Below, piece by piece: positions 11,658-23,904 of a DNA stretch of 64,000 nt. The first letter of the stretch is position 1. The number at the start of each line of letters is the position of its first letter. Under the pieces are notes generated by a model that saw only the letters and a list, made by a program, of their open reading frames with translations, was not told the origin of the DNA and made no database searches. A program made the position numbers and the translations under genes. Source of the stretch: Heliocidaris erythrogramma (taxonomy: Eukaryota > Echinodermata > Echinoidea > Camarodonta > Echinometridae); NCBI GenBank assembly GCA_025617745.1, contig CM046870.1, forward strand, positions 4,779,285-4,843,284, written 5' to 3'.

Positions 11658-14152
11658 AGATCACATTGCAAGAAAATCACAAATATGGCAATTAATGTAT
11701 CACTAGAAACTGGGAAGCTTACAGATGGCAATCGTATAAGTTTTATGTCAACTGCGTATCTGATGATTATAAAAACAACATAAATAAAAGCTCTTCTAAG
11801 CATCTGGAATATCCGAGGATTCGCCAGAAATATAGCGATGTTTTGATGTCGTCACACTAGGGATCGATCCTGCTTAAGCAGACGACGTCCTATAATGAAT
11901 GAACGTAATTGCAATGCAATTATTTATCAAATTATAAAGAGTTTGGTATATTTAACATGACCTTATTTCACACCATTCTAAAAGAGAAAGTGAAACTGAT
12001 TCTGATAACTAAAACCGTTTGATTGTAAATACACAGGAGAAGGGTCAATGATCAATAAAATAAACCCCATTTTCAAATTGAAAAGCCCTCCGAATAATAT
12101 CACAGATTGTATTCGTTCCCTCTTGAAACGCCGAACATGCCCCGGTGCAAGCAGCTGAAAATACAATGACGTCTTATTTGTTTACAAGTGACTGATTCCT
12201 TTATTTTTTAACGCTGCATTTTTCATCAAAATAATACCATACACGAAGTTAAGAGTGAGGCAACAGACTAACATTAGTTATGTTCACACGTAGTACATAG
12301 CATCGATGCTATGTTAGCATCAATGCTATGTAAGTTTCAAAAATATTTCCAGTACGTTCAGACAGGCCGTGATCGACTTGCTTCTATCACCCACTCGTGA
12401 CTATTCATCGCTCACCCGCTGCCAAAACAATAATTACTGCGCCACACAGAGTGACCCGAGTATAATTGGTATGCATGGTCAAACGCGCGGAAGTTATATG
12501 TCTTCATAAATCAACATAATAACACAATAACAGTTCATTTGTAATACAATCAAGTAGCAAATACATGTGTTATAATACTTAATTTTAAATAAACCTTGTA
12601 CATGTCAAAATTGACTGAACTCCAATTTTATGCCAAAATAAAACACATGCATGCACACTATATTCTCTGGTAAGCACATGTAAATCAATATCTAAAGACC
12701 ACATCATACTTTAGTTAAGGTCTGATTCTGAAAGAGCAGATTCTCAGCTTTAAAATGATATATAACTCATTGGATGTTCATAACTCGATGTACAAAGAGA
12801 AGAATGCACAGTCCCTCATAATGTTACTTGTTAAAGTTTGCAGTCTATTGAAGCACTCTGACTTGCAAAGTGTTGTGCTAAGGTGACAAATGGAGGATTA
12901 GAACTCAATGAAAATTTCTATGAATGGATTATCAGATTGTCCTAAAACTTGGCATACTACATAGACATATCCTGTTTATCATAGTGCACAAGTATCAATG
13001 CAAGAACTTACTCCGGGAGATTTATGGAGATTAAAATGAGACAAGTATTCAGGGTCGTGAAAAAGAAAAGTAATACAACAAAATCCAGAGAAGACACACA
13101 TAAGTCTGATAAAAAGCTGGCAAAAATACCACTTCTAGATTGTTTGGTGCCTCCACATTTTAGATTACTTAGAAAAAAGTATACTCTTTCAGGAAATACC
13201 CAAAACTAGAATTTGACCATGCATGCCAACCAAAACACATTGATTGATCTCTAACTGAAAATCACAGTGCGACTTTTGGGTGGTTTTGTGGTGCCTGGTC
13301 ACATATATAAAAAAGAAAAAGATAAAAAGAAGGACCCCCCCCCCCCCCAAAAAAAAAAAACCTTCCTCACCACACAGTATGCACATTACCCTACTATACC
13401 CCTATATACATCACATGAATACATACATTACATTACAGTACCAGATCAAACAGACAGAATGATAATAGAAAAAAAAAAGTAGGGAAGAGGGTTCATCACA
13501 TGAATACATACATTGCATTATATTATAGCACCACATGAAACAGATAGAATTATAATAGCAGCGAGTGAAGATAGCAGCGATTGCGCTCACACGACAAATA
13601 GTCATAAGCGCGGTGGGTGGTCTACCGCAAAGCGTCGATGCTTTGTCTCTGGATCCTGAGATTTACTCCTGCTAAACTCGCTGCAAGAATAGTTTGGAAA
13701 CTCGCTGCTATCTCCTGACTATCTGCGTTCAGACAGCGTTTGGTCTCGACACTATCTGGTCTTCACCAAAATAGCATCGACACCTCGATAGCATCGATGC
13801 TATCGCTCTACGTGTGAACGTACCTAGTAAGACTGACGCTAGTCAAGTAAGAGAAATAAGTGAAGAGGAGATGACAAAACAGGCACTGAAAAATGTGTAA
13901 GATGTTATGGGACATCGTCTGCTTAGACAGGACTGGTCCTTCGTGTGTCGTCACACATCTCAGCAGCGTTCAAGGAGTTCTTCAGCTGCTATATCGGGGG
14001 CTGTATTTTACCGTTTTATAATTGATAATAATCATTAATTCAAATGTTTCCAAGCGTTGAATTTGGATAACCTTGTATAATTTATGCCATCTATGCAATA
14101 ATAAGTATTAAGCCAATATTTATTTTGATGGAATTTTCTTGCAATGTGATCT
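11658..14152. mobile_element. TTAA-class DNA transposon, copy 2, carrying a nested TA element
   Basis: TTAA duplications lie at 11654-11657 and 14153-14156, inside the satellite phrase 'cacttaaaacgt', which is restored when the element is removed. The terminal inverted repeat AGATCACATTGCAAGAAAAT is exact at both ends. Subtracting the nested insert at 12277-13827 leaves about 942 bp, matching copy 1 at 2029-2971. There is no transposase frame. The family is probably Kolobok or piggyBac-like by target site. Confidence 0.9.
12277..13827. mobile_element. TA-inserting inverted-repeat transposon nested in TTAA element
   Basis: This 1.55-kb insert is absent from the copy at 2029-2971. TA flanks it at 12275-12276 and 13828-13829. 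Ends share an imperfect inverted repeat of about 37 bp containing GTTCACACGTAG and ATAGCATCGATGCTA. The interior (about 12720-13305) contains a diverged relative of the short inverted-repeat element at 61743-62403: shared 'agctttaaaatgatatataa' on the left and 'tttgtggtg' plus 'ggtcaca' on the right. A C run and A run abut at 13338-13360. No transposase is seen. Confidence 0.8.
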
Positions 14153-15333
14153 TTAAAACGTATGGCATTGTCCATTCATGTATCCTGGGACTATGGCGAA
14201 TCTTTTGATATAGGTTTCTTAGCGTTTCCTTTCCAGCTGATCTAGCTCATTTTTTTTTACCACTTTGTGATCTTCCCCTGGCCACACCCATCACATAGAA
14301 CACGCCAGACGGTCCAATTCGTTATATCGGACTATGCGATCTTTACATTCATGCACATGAAAATTGGTTTCCTTTCCAGCTAGGTTGACCCCCTGGTTCC
14401 CGGACTAATACACGAACTTGAGATTTGCTATAATGCACAAAATGTTCTAAATATTTTTTTGTTCTATTCTTTGTGTGTCTGTGTGTGTGGACGTGTTTAG
14501 CCGTGTGTCCGAGGACATTTTCGGACAGAGAACAAAAAAAAAATAATGAGAACAATGGTCCTCGAACGTCGAACAATGAATTTATGCCTTATTCCGTCGA
14601 CTGTCCGAGGACGGAGGAACAATAAAGGAACAATACTTGTCCTCGGAAGTAAAGCCATGTAAAACATGTGTGTGTGTGTGTTGGGTCATTTGTGTATCTT
14701 TGGACTATAACGAATCTTTTGATATAGGTTTCTTAGGGTTTCCTTTCCAGCTGATCTAGCTCAATAATGGTGGATGGATTACCATAGGGGCGTCTGGCAG
14801 GCACTCCCCACCACTTAAAACGTCTGGAATTGTCCATTCATGCACCTTGGGACTACGGCGATTCTTTTGATATAGGTTTCTAAGGGTTTCCTTTCCAGCT
14901 GATCTAGCTCAAGTTTTGACCTCCTTTGGGGGCGTCTGGATGGCATCCCCCACCACTTAAAACGTCTGGCATTGCCCATTCATGTGCCTTGGGACTATGG
15001 CGAATCTTTTGATATAGGTTTCTTAGGGTTTCCTTTTTCTTAGGGTTTCCTTTTCCAGCTCATGTAGCTCAATATTGGGGGTTGGGATACTTTAGGGGCG
15101 TTTTGCAAGCATTCCCCACCACTTAAAACGTCTGGCATTGTCCATTCATGTATCTTGGGACTATGGCCAATCTTTTGATATAGGTTTCTAAGGGTTTTCT
15201 TTACAGCTGATCTAGCTAAAAATTTTGGAACCCCTTTGGGGGCGTCTGGCTGGCACCCCCACCACTTAAAACGTCTTGCATTGTCCATTCATATATCTTG
15301 GGACTATGGCGAATCTTTTGATATAGGTTTCTA
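14153..15333 (+). repeat. Satellite array of composite unit 1, right part
   Basis: The segment starts with one broken monomer and the right-terminal segment (14230-14400, with 'ggccacacccatcacatag'). After a TG-rich spacer (14455-14690), about five further monomers follow with periods of 144-166 bp. The spacer holds an odd run of related phrases on 'gtccgagga' (14509, 14603) and 'gtcctcgga' (14639) around short A tracts. Confidence 0.75.
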
Positions 15334-15757
15334 AAGCCCGGCGCACACTGCACGATCTGACTACTATGCGATTTTGGGAAAAGTTATTACATTTATTACA
15401 TTTGATATGAACCTTCGATCATGTAAAATCTTCGTGATCAAAGTTCCGAATAGTAGTATGAATACTAAAATCGAAATTCCGGGCTGCTGCGAGCCCCCGT
15501 ATAGGAATAAAAGCGAATTCAATTCCAAATCGTAGTGACGTCATACCAATCTTGCGATCGACTAAGATTTGAAGCCGATTTGGCCTTTACTCTAACCAGG
15601 AGAACTGCAGTTAACCAAAATTTCGATATTAGTATTGGTTAATTATTCCGAACTTCAAATGAGATAATTTCACTTTTTAAAACTTTCACATTTAATGCAA
15701 AATGCAATTTGTTCGAAAATCGGGTCGCAGTCGGATCGTATAGTGTGCGCTGGGCTT
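15334..15757. mobile_element. Short TA-inserting DNA element (MITE), copy 1
   Basis: This is a 424-bp element with terminal inverted repeats AAGCCCGGCGCACACTGCAC (left) and its near complement at the right end, flanked by TA inside the satellite phrase 'ggtttctaaggg'. A 418-bp copy sits at 22041-22458 at the identical satellite position, so the two arose by duplication of the host unit, not by two insertions. It has no coding capacity. Confidence 0.88.
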
Positions 15758-16604
15758 TAGCCTTTCCTTTCCAGCTGATCTAGCTCAATTTTTTTGACCA
15801 CTTTGTGACCTCCCCCTGGCCACACCCACCACATAGAACACGCCAGACGGTCAATTCGTTATATCGGACTACGCGATCTTTACATTCATGTACATGAAAA
15901 TTGGTTTCCTTTCCAGCTAGGTTGACCCCCTGGCTCCCGGACTAATACACGAATTTGAGATTTGCTATAATGCACAAAATGTTCTTTGTGTGGGTGTGTG
16001 TATGTGTGTGTTTGAGGGAGACTGCAGCCCCCAAGCCATCCTCCTCCCCAGCATTAGGCCAGTGACATACGGCCCATCAATTATGTTTAACATTGTAGGC
16101 CCAATGTGCAGACAAAGTTATGTTGATGAGTTTTGCAGAACTATAATGTGGTGTCATGAACTATGATTGCCAAGTATTCTAAAAAACATTCTATGTTAAA
16201 GGGAGATCCAACTTTAATGGTAAGTTGCTCTGAAAGAAAAAGGGAAAATCAGAGAAACATTTTGGTGAAAGTGTGAACGAATCGGACAAGCAATAAGAAA
16301 GTTATGAATTTTTGAAAGTTGTAATGACTATACAAATTGGCCCGAGAGGTAATGTCACTGTTATGTAGTTGCGGACAACTCCCCCATTAGCTTCAACACA
16401 CAAATTCTCATCCCCCCCCCCCCCCCCCCAAAAAAAAAAAAAAATAATAATAATAATAATAATATTAATGAATAAATAAATAAATAAATAGATAAATAAA
16501 TATAAAAATAAAAAAATTTAAAAAAATGAATAAAAATAAAATTAAAATAAAAAATTAATGTAAATTAATGTAAATTATATAGTACACTATATAAACAATC
16601 TCAA
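15758..16604 (+). repeat. Right flank of unit 1: D segment, C/A homopolymer and AT-rich tail
   Basis: The right terminal segment (15760-15995) is followed by a conserved non-coding D segment (15995-16410, from 'tttgagggagactgcag' to 'caacacacaaattctcat'). A C tract passes directly into an A tract at 16411-16444, and then TAA/TAAATA repeats run to about 16560. D recurs at 18025-19040 and 22690-23110. An internal TTAAAGGGAGATCC at 16198 resembles a T2/Kolobok-type terminus. Confidence 0.75.
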
Positions 16605-18127
16605 GAACCCATAATTCTCACTGTTAAAAGGTACTAATTATAGGTCTGGAGTAAACTCCTTACGTGCGTTAAATCAATCATATTTTGCTGGTGCAGCGTT
16701 TGTCCGACGTCGAGTATCTAAAAAATGATGACTGTTAATTTTCATATTTGTGTGTCATTCTTTAGGGGGATGGGGGGGGGGGGGACATGAGGCAGGTAGA
16801 TCCCACAATATATAATCATGATGATTCCTGCCGTTTCTATATAGTTATGTAAGTTTGGACAACATAGCGGGTGTATAATAAAGTCTAACAGTCACTCTCC
16901 ACCACTTAAATGATCTAGTAGTGGTCATTTGCGCAACTTTGGACTCTGGTGAGTAATTTCTCAGAGGTTCCATAAAGTTTCCTTTCTAGCTGATCTAGCT
17001 CAATAATGGTGGGTGGATTACCATAGGGGCGTCTAGTAGGCACTCTCCGCCACTTAAATCGTCTGACAGTGGTCATTTGTGTATCTTTGGACTATGGCGA
17101 ATCTTTTGATATAGGTTTCTTAGGGTTTCCTTTCCAGCTGATCTACGCTCAATAATGGTGGGTGGATTACCATAGGGGCGTCTAGTAGGTACCCTCCACC
17201 ACTTAAATCGTCTAGCAGTGCATGGTCATTTGTGTATCTTTCGATTCTGGCGAATCTTTTGATATAGGTGTCTTAGGGTTTCCTTTCCAGCTGATCTAGC
17301 TCAATATTAGGGGTTGGGGTACTTTAGGGGCGTCTGGCAAGCACTCCCCACCACTTAAAACGCCTGGCATTGTCCATTCATGCAGCTTGGGACTATGGCG
17401 ATTCTATATACGTTTCTAAGGGTTTCCTTTCCAGCTGATCTAGCTCAAGTTTTGGACCTCCTTTGGGGGCGTCTGGCGGGCACCCCCACCACTTAAAAAG
17501 GTCTGGCATTGTCCATTCATATATCTTGGGACTATGGCGAACCTTTTGATATAGGTTTCTTAGGGTTTCCTTTCCAGATGATCTAGCTTTTTTTTTTTTG
17601 ACCACTTTGTGACCTCCCCCTGGCCACACCCACCACATAGAACACGCCAGACGGTCAATTCGTTATGGACTATCGGACTATGCGATCTTTACATTCATGC
17701 ACATGAAAATTGGTTTCCTTTCCAGCTAGGTTGACCCAGCCCCCACCCCCCCCCCCCCCCCCTTCCCTGGCTCCCGGACTAATACACGAACTTGAGATTT
17801 GCTATAATGCACAAAATGTTCTAAATATTTTCTTTGTTCTATTCTTTGTGTGTGTATGTGTGTGTACATGTATACGCATTCAAACCGATGACATCGAACA
17901 ATGGGTCATCGGTAGTAATTCAATAGGTCATCGGTTGTCAACAATTGGTGAGGTTTATTCCGTCAATGAATTTTGTGACGCAATTCAATAGTGGAGTCAT
18001 CGGTTGAAATTCGAACATAAGCTTACAAACATGTGTGTGTGTGTGTTTGAGGGAGACTGCAGCCCCCAAGCCATCCCCCTCCCCACCATTAGGCCAGTGA
18101 CATACGGCCCATCAGTTATGTTTGAAG
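16605..18127 (+). repeat. Composite unit 2: terminal segment, satellite, right flank
   Basis: This is the uninterrupted reference copy. It has the left terminal segment (16605-16770), a G run, four satellite monomers (16880-17600, period about 147 bp), the right terminal segment (17600-17800), a TG-rich spacer and the start of the D segment at 18025. Around 17885-18010 short phrases on 'catcgg' repeat with variations. Confidence 0.8.
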
Positions 18128-18728
18128 TTTGAAGTTTGAAGTTTTATTAACAACAACATATGTACATTTACATATTACAATAATGATTATACAAAGAATA
18201 TAATATAAAAAGGAACATATAACATAATATTATACAAGTATTGTTATAATATTGTTACAAAAGTACAAGTTATTCAGCAAGACAAGCAAAACAGGAATAA
18301 GCACGATTGATACATAATGTACATGCCTAGTTGTTTCCGTTCTACATATCCTACTTGTGTATAGTGTACAGTATGGAGTTGTCAAAAGGATAAAAAGATA
18401 GCACAGGTGCTAGTTGTTATTGATCCTTTTAACTCTTTGGCAAATTTTTTTGACTAGAGAACTAGAACAAAATAAATGAGATATGGGTACTGTAAATTAT
18501 AATCCATAATCGCATGAACTTAGTACAATACGTGTATGAACAATATACGATATTTACATGTCATAAAGATAACGCACCAGGTGTTTTCGAAATGTATTTC
18601 TGGATTTATTTTCCCTTATTTCTTTAGGCAAAGAGTTCCATAATTTAGCTCCCACAAAAGAAATTGCAAATTGACCAAGAGTTGTCCTACATTTTGGTAA
18701 ATAAAGCAGTCCAAGATTAAGATTGTAA
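18128..18728 (-). mobile_element. 5'-truncated LINE inserted in the D segment
   Basis: On the minus strand the segment encodes the C-terminus of a LINE ORF2: LGLLYLPKCRTTLGQF, then GAKLWNSLPKEIREN, ending RYLYDM and a stop at 18554-18556. A 3' UTR follows, then a heptamer-like tail (CTTCAAA)n at 18128-18150. It is absent from the D copies at 15995 and 22690, which run straight from 'ttatgttt' to 'cccaatgtgca', so it inserted after those copies separated or was never shared. Confidence 0.85.
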
Positions 18729-19824
18729 GCCCAATGTGCAAAGTTATGTTGATGAGTTTTGCAGAACTATAATGTGGTGTCATGAACTATGACTGTCGAG
18801 TATTCTAAAACACATTCTATGTTAAAGGGAGATCCAACTTTAATGGTAATTTGCTCTGAAAGAGAGAGGGAAAATCAGAGAAAAATATTGGTGAAAGTGT
18901 GAACGAATCGGACAAGCAATAAGAAAGTTATGAATTTTTGAAAGTTGTAATGACTATACAAATTGGCCCGAGGGGTAATGTCACTGTGATGTAGTTGCGG
19001 ACAACTCCCCCATTAGCTTCAACACACAAATTCTCATCCCCCCCCCCCCTCCAAAAAAAAAAAAAAAAGAAAAAAGAAAATAAATAAATAAATAAATAAA
19101 TAAATAAAAAAGAAATAAATAAATAAAAATAAAATAACAATCAATAAATAATTTTTTTAAAATAAAATTAAAATTAAAAAAAATATATTACTCAGTAGGA
19201 TCTTTTTCTTTCATGATGACCTATAACAATAAAAATTATGCTTTCTCCTATATATTTTGAGTACTATATACATGTAATAATATTTTTGTGTACGACAAAC
19301 GGGAGAGTTGTCCGCAAGTTTGTCACAATTGACTTCACCAAATTGCCAATGTGAGATTCGCGTAGATGTAGTGATCTCATTCTTCAATAAGCTTCTAAGA
19401 CATTTTTCTTAATTTCCAAGGTCGCAAATATTTAAATTGGGCCCCCTGTTAATATGCAAGTATCCGTCTTAATATTGGCGTGGTTACATAGTGAAACCAG
19501 CGAAAAAAGATATATATTCTGGGCACCGGCTGAGTACCTAGGTGCCGCGTTAGACAGACCAAGGTGCTCACGTTAGTATCTCGTGGGCGGGGCCCTTACC
19601 ACAATCTCAGGACCCACGACATATATTCCACCTGAGTATCTAGTATCTTAAGGCCATGACTAAAAGAAAGTAAAAAAGAGCCACGAAATTTGTAGGCCCC
19701 ATATTTGTGTTCCATTAATTGTCTATCTTAAGCCGACAAGCTAATAACTGGGCATTGGCATAGCCATGGGATGGACACAAATGATAAGGAAAAAATGAAT
19801 TGAAAGAGAGAGAGAGGGGGGGGG
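18729..19824 (+). repeat. D segment remainder and shared flank of foldback element
   Basis: The D segment continues to 19040. Then come a C run, an A run and (AAAT)n to about 19190, and a 600-base non-coding stretch ending in a GA/G tract at 19805-19824. The same order recurs at 22795-23904, so the two foldback elements have homologous left flanks and descend from one insertion followed by duplication. Confidence 0.8.
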
Positions 19825-21779
19825 TGTAGAGCCCACAAATGTAAAAATCAACCACAAATGTAAAAATATGCACAAATGTCATAACATGAGAACCACAAGT
19901 GTAAAAATAACCACAAATGTAAGAAAAATCGCCCACAAATGTAAAAATCTGTTTCACCACAAATGTCAAAACATCTCGCCTACAAATGTAAAAATTTCCA
20001 TTTTTACCACAAATGTCATAACATGTCAACCGCAAATGTAAAACTCATTGCTTGCATAATGCACCGATGTAAGATAAGCTGTTATGAGATGTATGTGTGG
20101 GCGCGCATGTATGTGTGTGTGTGAGGTTTTCCTGACCATTAAAATCCCTAAAATATTGAAAAACCCTTTACCACAAATGTCAAAACATGTCAACCGCAAA
20201 TGTAAAAATTTATAAAACTAGTGGTTTCTCCTTTATCAGTTAACAGAGACGAGGGGAGGAGCCGATCATAAACTTCAATGTCAGGAAAAATTCACTTAAT
20301 CCATCGATCTCTACATCGAACAGCAATTTATTTTATGAGTCTTAAGAGGGCGCTTCATATACATTTAATTTGAACGTAAATTTTACTTTTTATTCAAGCG
20401 ATTTTTAGTGATGAAATATTTAATGGTGACAAATGTCTGAAACCTGCATGTTATTGTTTCAATCTAGTGATAATCAAAGATAACACAAAAGTAGAGGGCC
20501 TACACTATAGGGCACACGCTGCATGTTGTTTTGATTAAAAATAAAGGGTTTATTGCCACTTAGTCTACAGCTAGTTGGTCTAATATTATTCGGTCTAATA
20601 TCAGTTGGTCTAATAACCAATTGGTCTAATCATCATTTAATAATAATAATATTCCACTTTTATATAGCGCCTAATACATCTGCAATGTCTCTAAGCGCTT
20701 TACAGATATATCTCGCCCAGTTACCACTTGGTATAACTGCCATTTCGTCTAATTACCATTTGGTCTATAGTCAATTCGTCTAATAGCCATTTGGTCTAAT
20801 CAACAAATGGTCTAAATCCAAATGGTCTAATACCCATATGGTCTACTATCATTTGGTCCATTTGTCAGTTAGTCTAACCTCAGTTGGTCTATCATCATTT
20901 AGTCTACACCTATTTAGTCTAATAGCCATTTGGTCTAATTGTCATTTGATCTAATAGCCGTCTTGTCTAATTAACATTTGGTCTAATCATCGTTTCGTCT
21001 AATGAATTTCAATTGTTTTTATTGCACTTTGCTCTTGTTATTTTGTTTTTTATCCTTTCATTTCTTTCGCTATCTTCTCTGATGTATATATTTATCCTTT
21101 TATCATTTCTCTATCTTTTGTTATATTATTCCTTTGCATTTATACTTCCATATTTCCATCTTTCCTTTAGTTGTGCTATTCTTTGATTCCTTCTATCACC
21201 TTTTCCATCTTTCCGTATATTAATCTTTATATTCTTTCTTCTATCATCTTTCTCTTTCTCTTTTCACTCTTTTATTCCTTGGTTTATCCTTCTATCATTT
21301 TGCGTATTTTGCATTATTTTTTCTTGTTATCTTTTTTTATTTTTTTGCTTTTCATCTCTAAATTATGTTATTCTTCTTCTTGTTTTGCTTGGCCTTTTTT
21401 ATAATCTTCTCTTCCATCTTTCGCCATGGTTTTCTTTATCCTTTCACAATTTGCGAAAGAAATGAAAGGATAAAAAACAATAACAAAAGCAAAGTGCAAT
21501 GAAACAATAATTGAAAATTCACTAAAATATTAATTGATCAATTAATTAATCAACTAATTCACAATATAATTAATTAAGCACATGTGATTAATTCATGCCA
21601 TGCTCCATCTGGTCACCTTTTTTATCCTCTTTTTTACGCCCCCCCCCCCCCAAAAAAAAAAACAACCAACAACAACAAAAAGCCACCTAGAGTATTGTAG
21701 GGGGAAATAAGAAATTAGCCCAGTTGGTCAGACGAAACGATGATTAGACCAAATGGTAAATATACCGGACGGCTATTAC
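19825..21779. mobile_element. Foldback (TU-like) element 1, right arm truncated
   Basis: Modules in order: block A of degenerate tandem 'ccacaaatgtaaaaat' units (19825-20220); a unique stretch (20221-20560); block B of degenerate 'ttggtctaatagccatt' units (20560-21006); a core hairpin with arms 21007-21070 and 21452-21517 around a pyrimidine-rich loop; a spacer with a C/A homopolymer (21641-21662); and the beginning of inverted block B (21728-21779), cut off where composite unit 3 begins. A SINE tail fragment (about 20637-20715, 'tatatagcgcctaatac') is embedded in block B. Drosophila FB and sea-urchin TU elements are known to have long inverted repeats built from tandem subrepeats; family membership here is inference. 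Confidence 0.78.
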
Positions 21780-22690
21780 ACCAAGTTTTGGACCTCCTTT
21801 GGGGGCGTCTGGATGGCATCCCCCACCACTTAAAGCGTCTGGCATTGCCCATTCATGTGCCTTGGGACTATGGCGAATCTTTTGATATAGGTTTCTTAGG
21901 GTTTCCTTTCCAGCTGATCTAGCTAAAAATTTTGGAACCCCTTTGGGGGCGTCTGGCTGGCACCCCCACCACTTAAAACGTCTGGCATTGTCCATTCATA
22001 TATCTTGGGACTATGGCGAATCTTTTGATATAGGTTTCTAAAGCCCGGCGCACACTGCACGATCTGACTACTATGCGATTTTGGGAAAAGTTGTTATTAC
22101 ATTTGATATGAACCTTCGATCATGTAAAATCTTCGTGATCAAAGTTCCGAATAGTAGTATGAATACTAAAATCGAAATTCCGGGCTGCTGCGAGCCCCCG
22201 TATAGGAATAAAAGCGAATTCAATTCCAAATCGTAGTGACGTCATACCAATCTTGCGATCGACTAAGATTTGAAGCCGATTTGGCCTTTACTCTAACCAG
22301 GAGAACTGCAGTTAACCAAAATTTCGATATTAGTATTGGTTAATTATTCCGAACTTCAAATGAGATAATTTCACTTTTTAAAACTTTCACATTTAATGCA
22401 AAATGCAATTTGTTCGAAAATCGGGTCGCAGTCGGATCGTATAGTGTGCGCCGGGCTTTAGCCTTTCCTTTCCAGCTGATCTAGCTCAATTTTTTTGACC
22501 ACTTTGTGACCTCCCCCTGGCCACACCCACCACATAGAACACGCCAGACGGTCAATTCGTTATATCGGACTATGCGATCTTTACATTCATGTACATGAAA
22601 ATTGGTTTCCTTTCCAGCTAGGTTGACCCCCTGGCTCCCGGACTAATACACGAATTTGAGATTTGCTATAATGCACAAAATGTTCTTTGT
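21780..22690 (+). repeat. Composite unit 3: satellite, MITE copy and right flank
   Basis: Two satellite monomers (21780-22038), the second MITE copy (22041-22458) and the right terminal segment match 14920-15990 closely. The unit starts abruptly inside a monomer, at the point where foldback element 1 loses its right arm. This is the signature of an unequal-recombination or duplication joint. Confidence 0.8.
22041..22458. mobile_element. Short TA-inserting DNA element (MITE), copy 2
   Basis: Near-identical to 15334-15757, with the same TA target, the same terminal inverted repeats and the same position within the satellite monomer. It differs mainly by a short indel near 22092. Confidence 0.88.
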
Positions 22691-23904
22691 GTGGGTGTGT
22701 GTATGTGTGTGTTTGAGGGAGACTGCAGCCCCCAAGCCATCCTCCTCCCCAGCATTAGGCCAGTGACATACGGCCCATCAATTATGTTTAACATTGTAGG
22801 CCCAATGTGCAGACAAAGTTATGTTGATGAGTTTTGCAGAACTATAATGTGGTGTCATGAACTATGATTGCCAAGTATTCTAAAAAACATTCTATGTTAA
22901 AGGGAGATCCAATTTTAATGATAAGTTGCTCTGAAAGAAAGAGAGAAAATCAGAGAAACATATTGGTGAAAGTGTGAACGAATCGGACAAGCAATAAGAA
23001 AGTTATGAATTTTTGAAAGTTGTAATGATACAAATTGGCCCGAGAGGTAATGTCACTGTGATGTAGTTGCGGACAACTCCCCCATTAGCTTCAACACACA
23101 AATTCTCATTTCCCCCCCCCCCCCAAAAAAAAAAAAAAAAATAAATAAATAAAATAAATAAATAAATAAAAAATAAATAAATAAATAAATAAATTTAAAG
23201 AAAATAAATAAATAAATAAATAAATAAAAAATAAAATAACAATAAATAAATAATTTAAAAAAAATTTAATTTAAATTTTTAAAAAATATATTACTCAGTA
23301 GGATCTTTTATTATGCTTTCTCCTATATATTTTGAGTACTATATAATAATATTTTTGTATACGACAAACAGGAGAGTTGTCCGCAAGTTTGTCACAATTG
23401 ACTTCACCAAATTGCCAATGTGAGATTCGCGTAGATGTAGTGATCTCATTCTTCAATAAGCTTTTAAAACATTTTCCTTAATTTCCAAGGTCGCAAATAT
23501 TTAAATTGGGCCTCCTGTCAATATGCAAGTATCCGTCTTCCAGGTGGCGTGGTTACATAGTGAAACCCCAAAAAAATATATATATGTATATATTCTGCGC
23601 ACCGGCTGAGTACCTAGGTGCCGCGTTAGACAGACCAAGGTGCTCACGTTAGTATCTCGTGGGCGGGGCCCTTACCAAAATCTCAGGACCCACGACAGAT
23701 ATTCCACCTGAGTATCTAGTATCTTAAGGCCATGACTAAAAGAAAGTACAAAAGAGCCACGAAATTTGTAGGCCCCATATTTGTGTTCCATTAATTGTCT
23801 ATCTTAAGCCGACAAGCTAATAACTGGGCATTGGCATAGCCATGGGATGGGCACAAATGATAAGGAAAAAATGAATTGAAAGAGAGAGAGAGAGGGGGGG
23901 GGGG
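22690..23904 (+). repeat. D segment copy 3 and foldback left flank
   Basis: D segment (22690-23110), C/A homopolymer (23112-23142), (AAAT)n to about 23245 and the 600-base flank with a GA/G tract, parallel to 18729-19824. It lacks the LINE present in copy 2. Confidence 0.8.

Noticed and set aside
19825-20220. CRISPR-like look of regularly spaced 'ccacaaatgtaaaaat' repeats
   Set aside because: Units vary, linkers are not unique spacers of constant size, the array is mirrored by an inverted copy in a foldback element, and the genome is eukaryotic.
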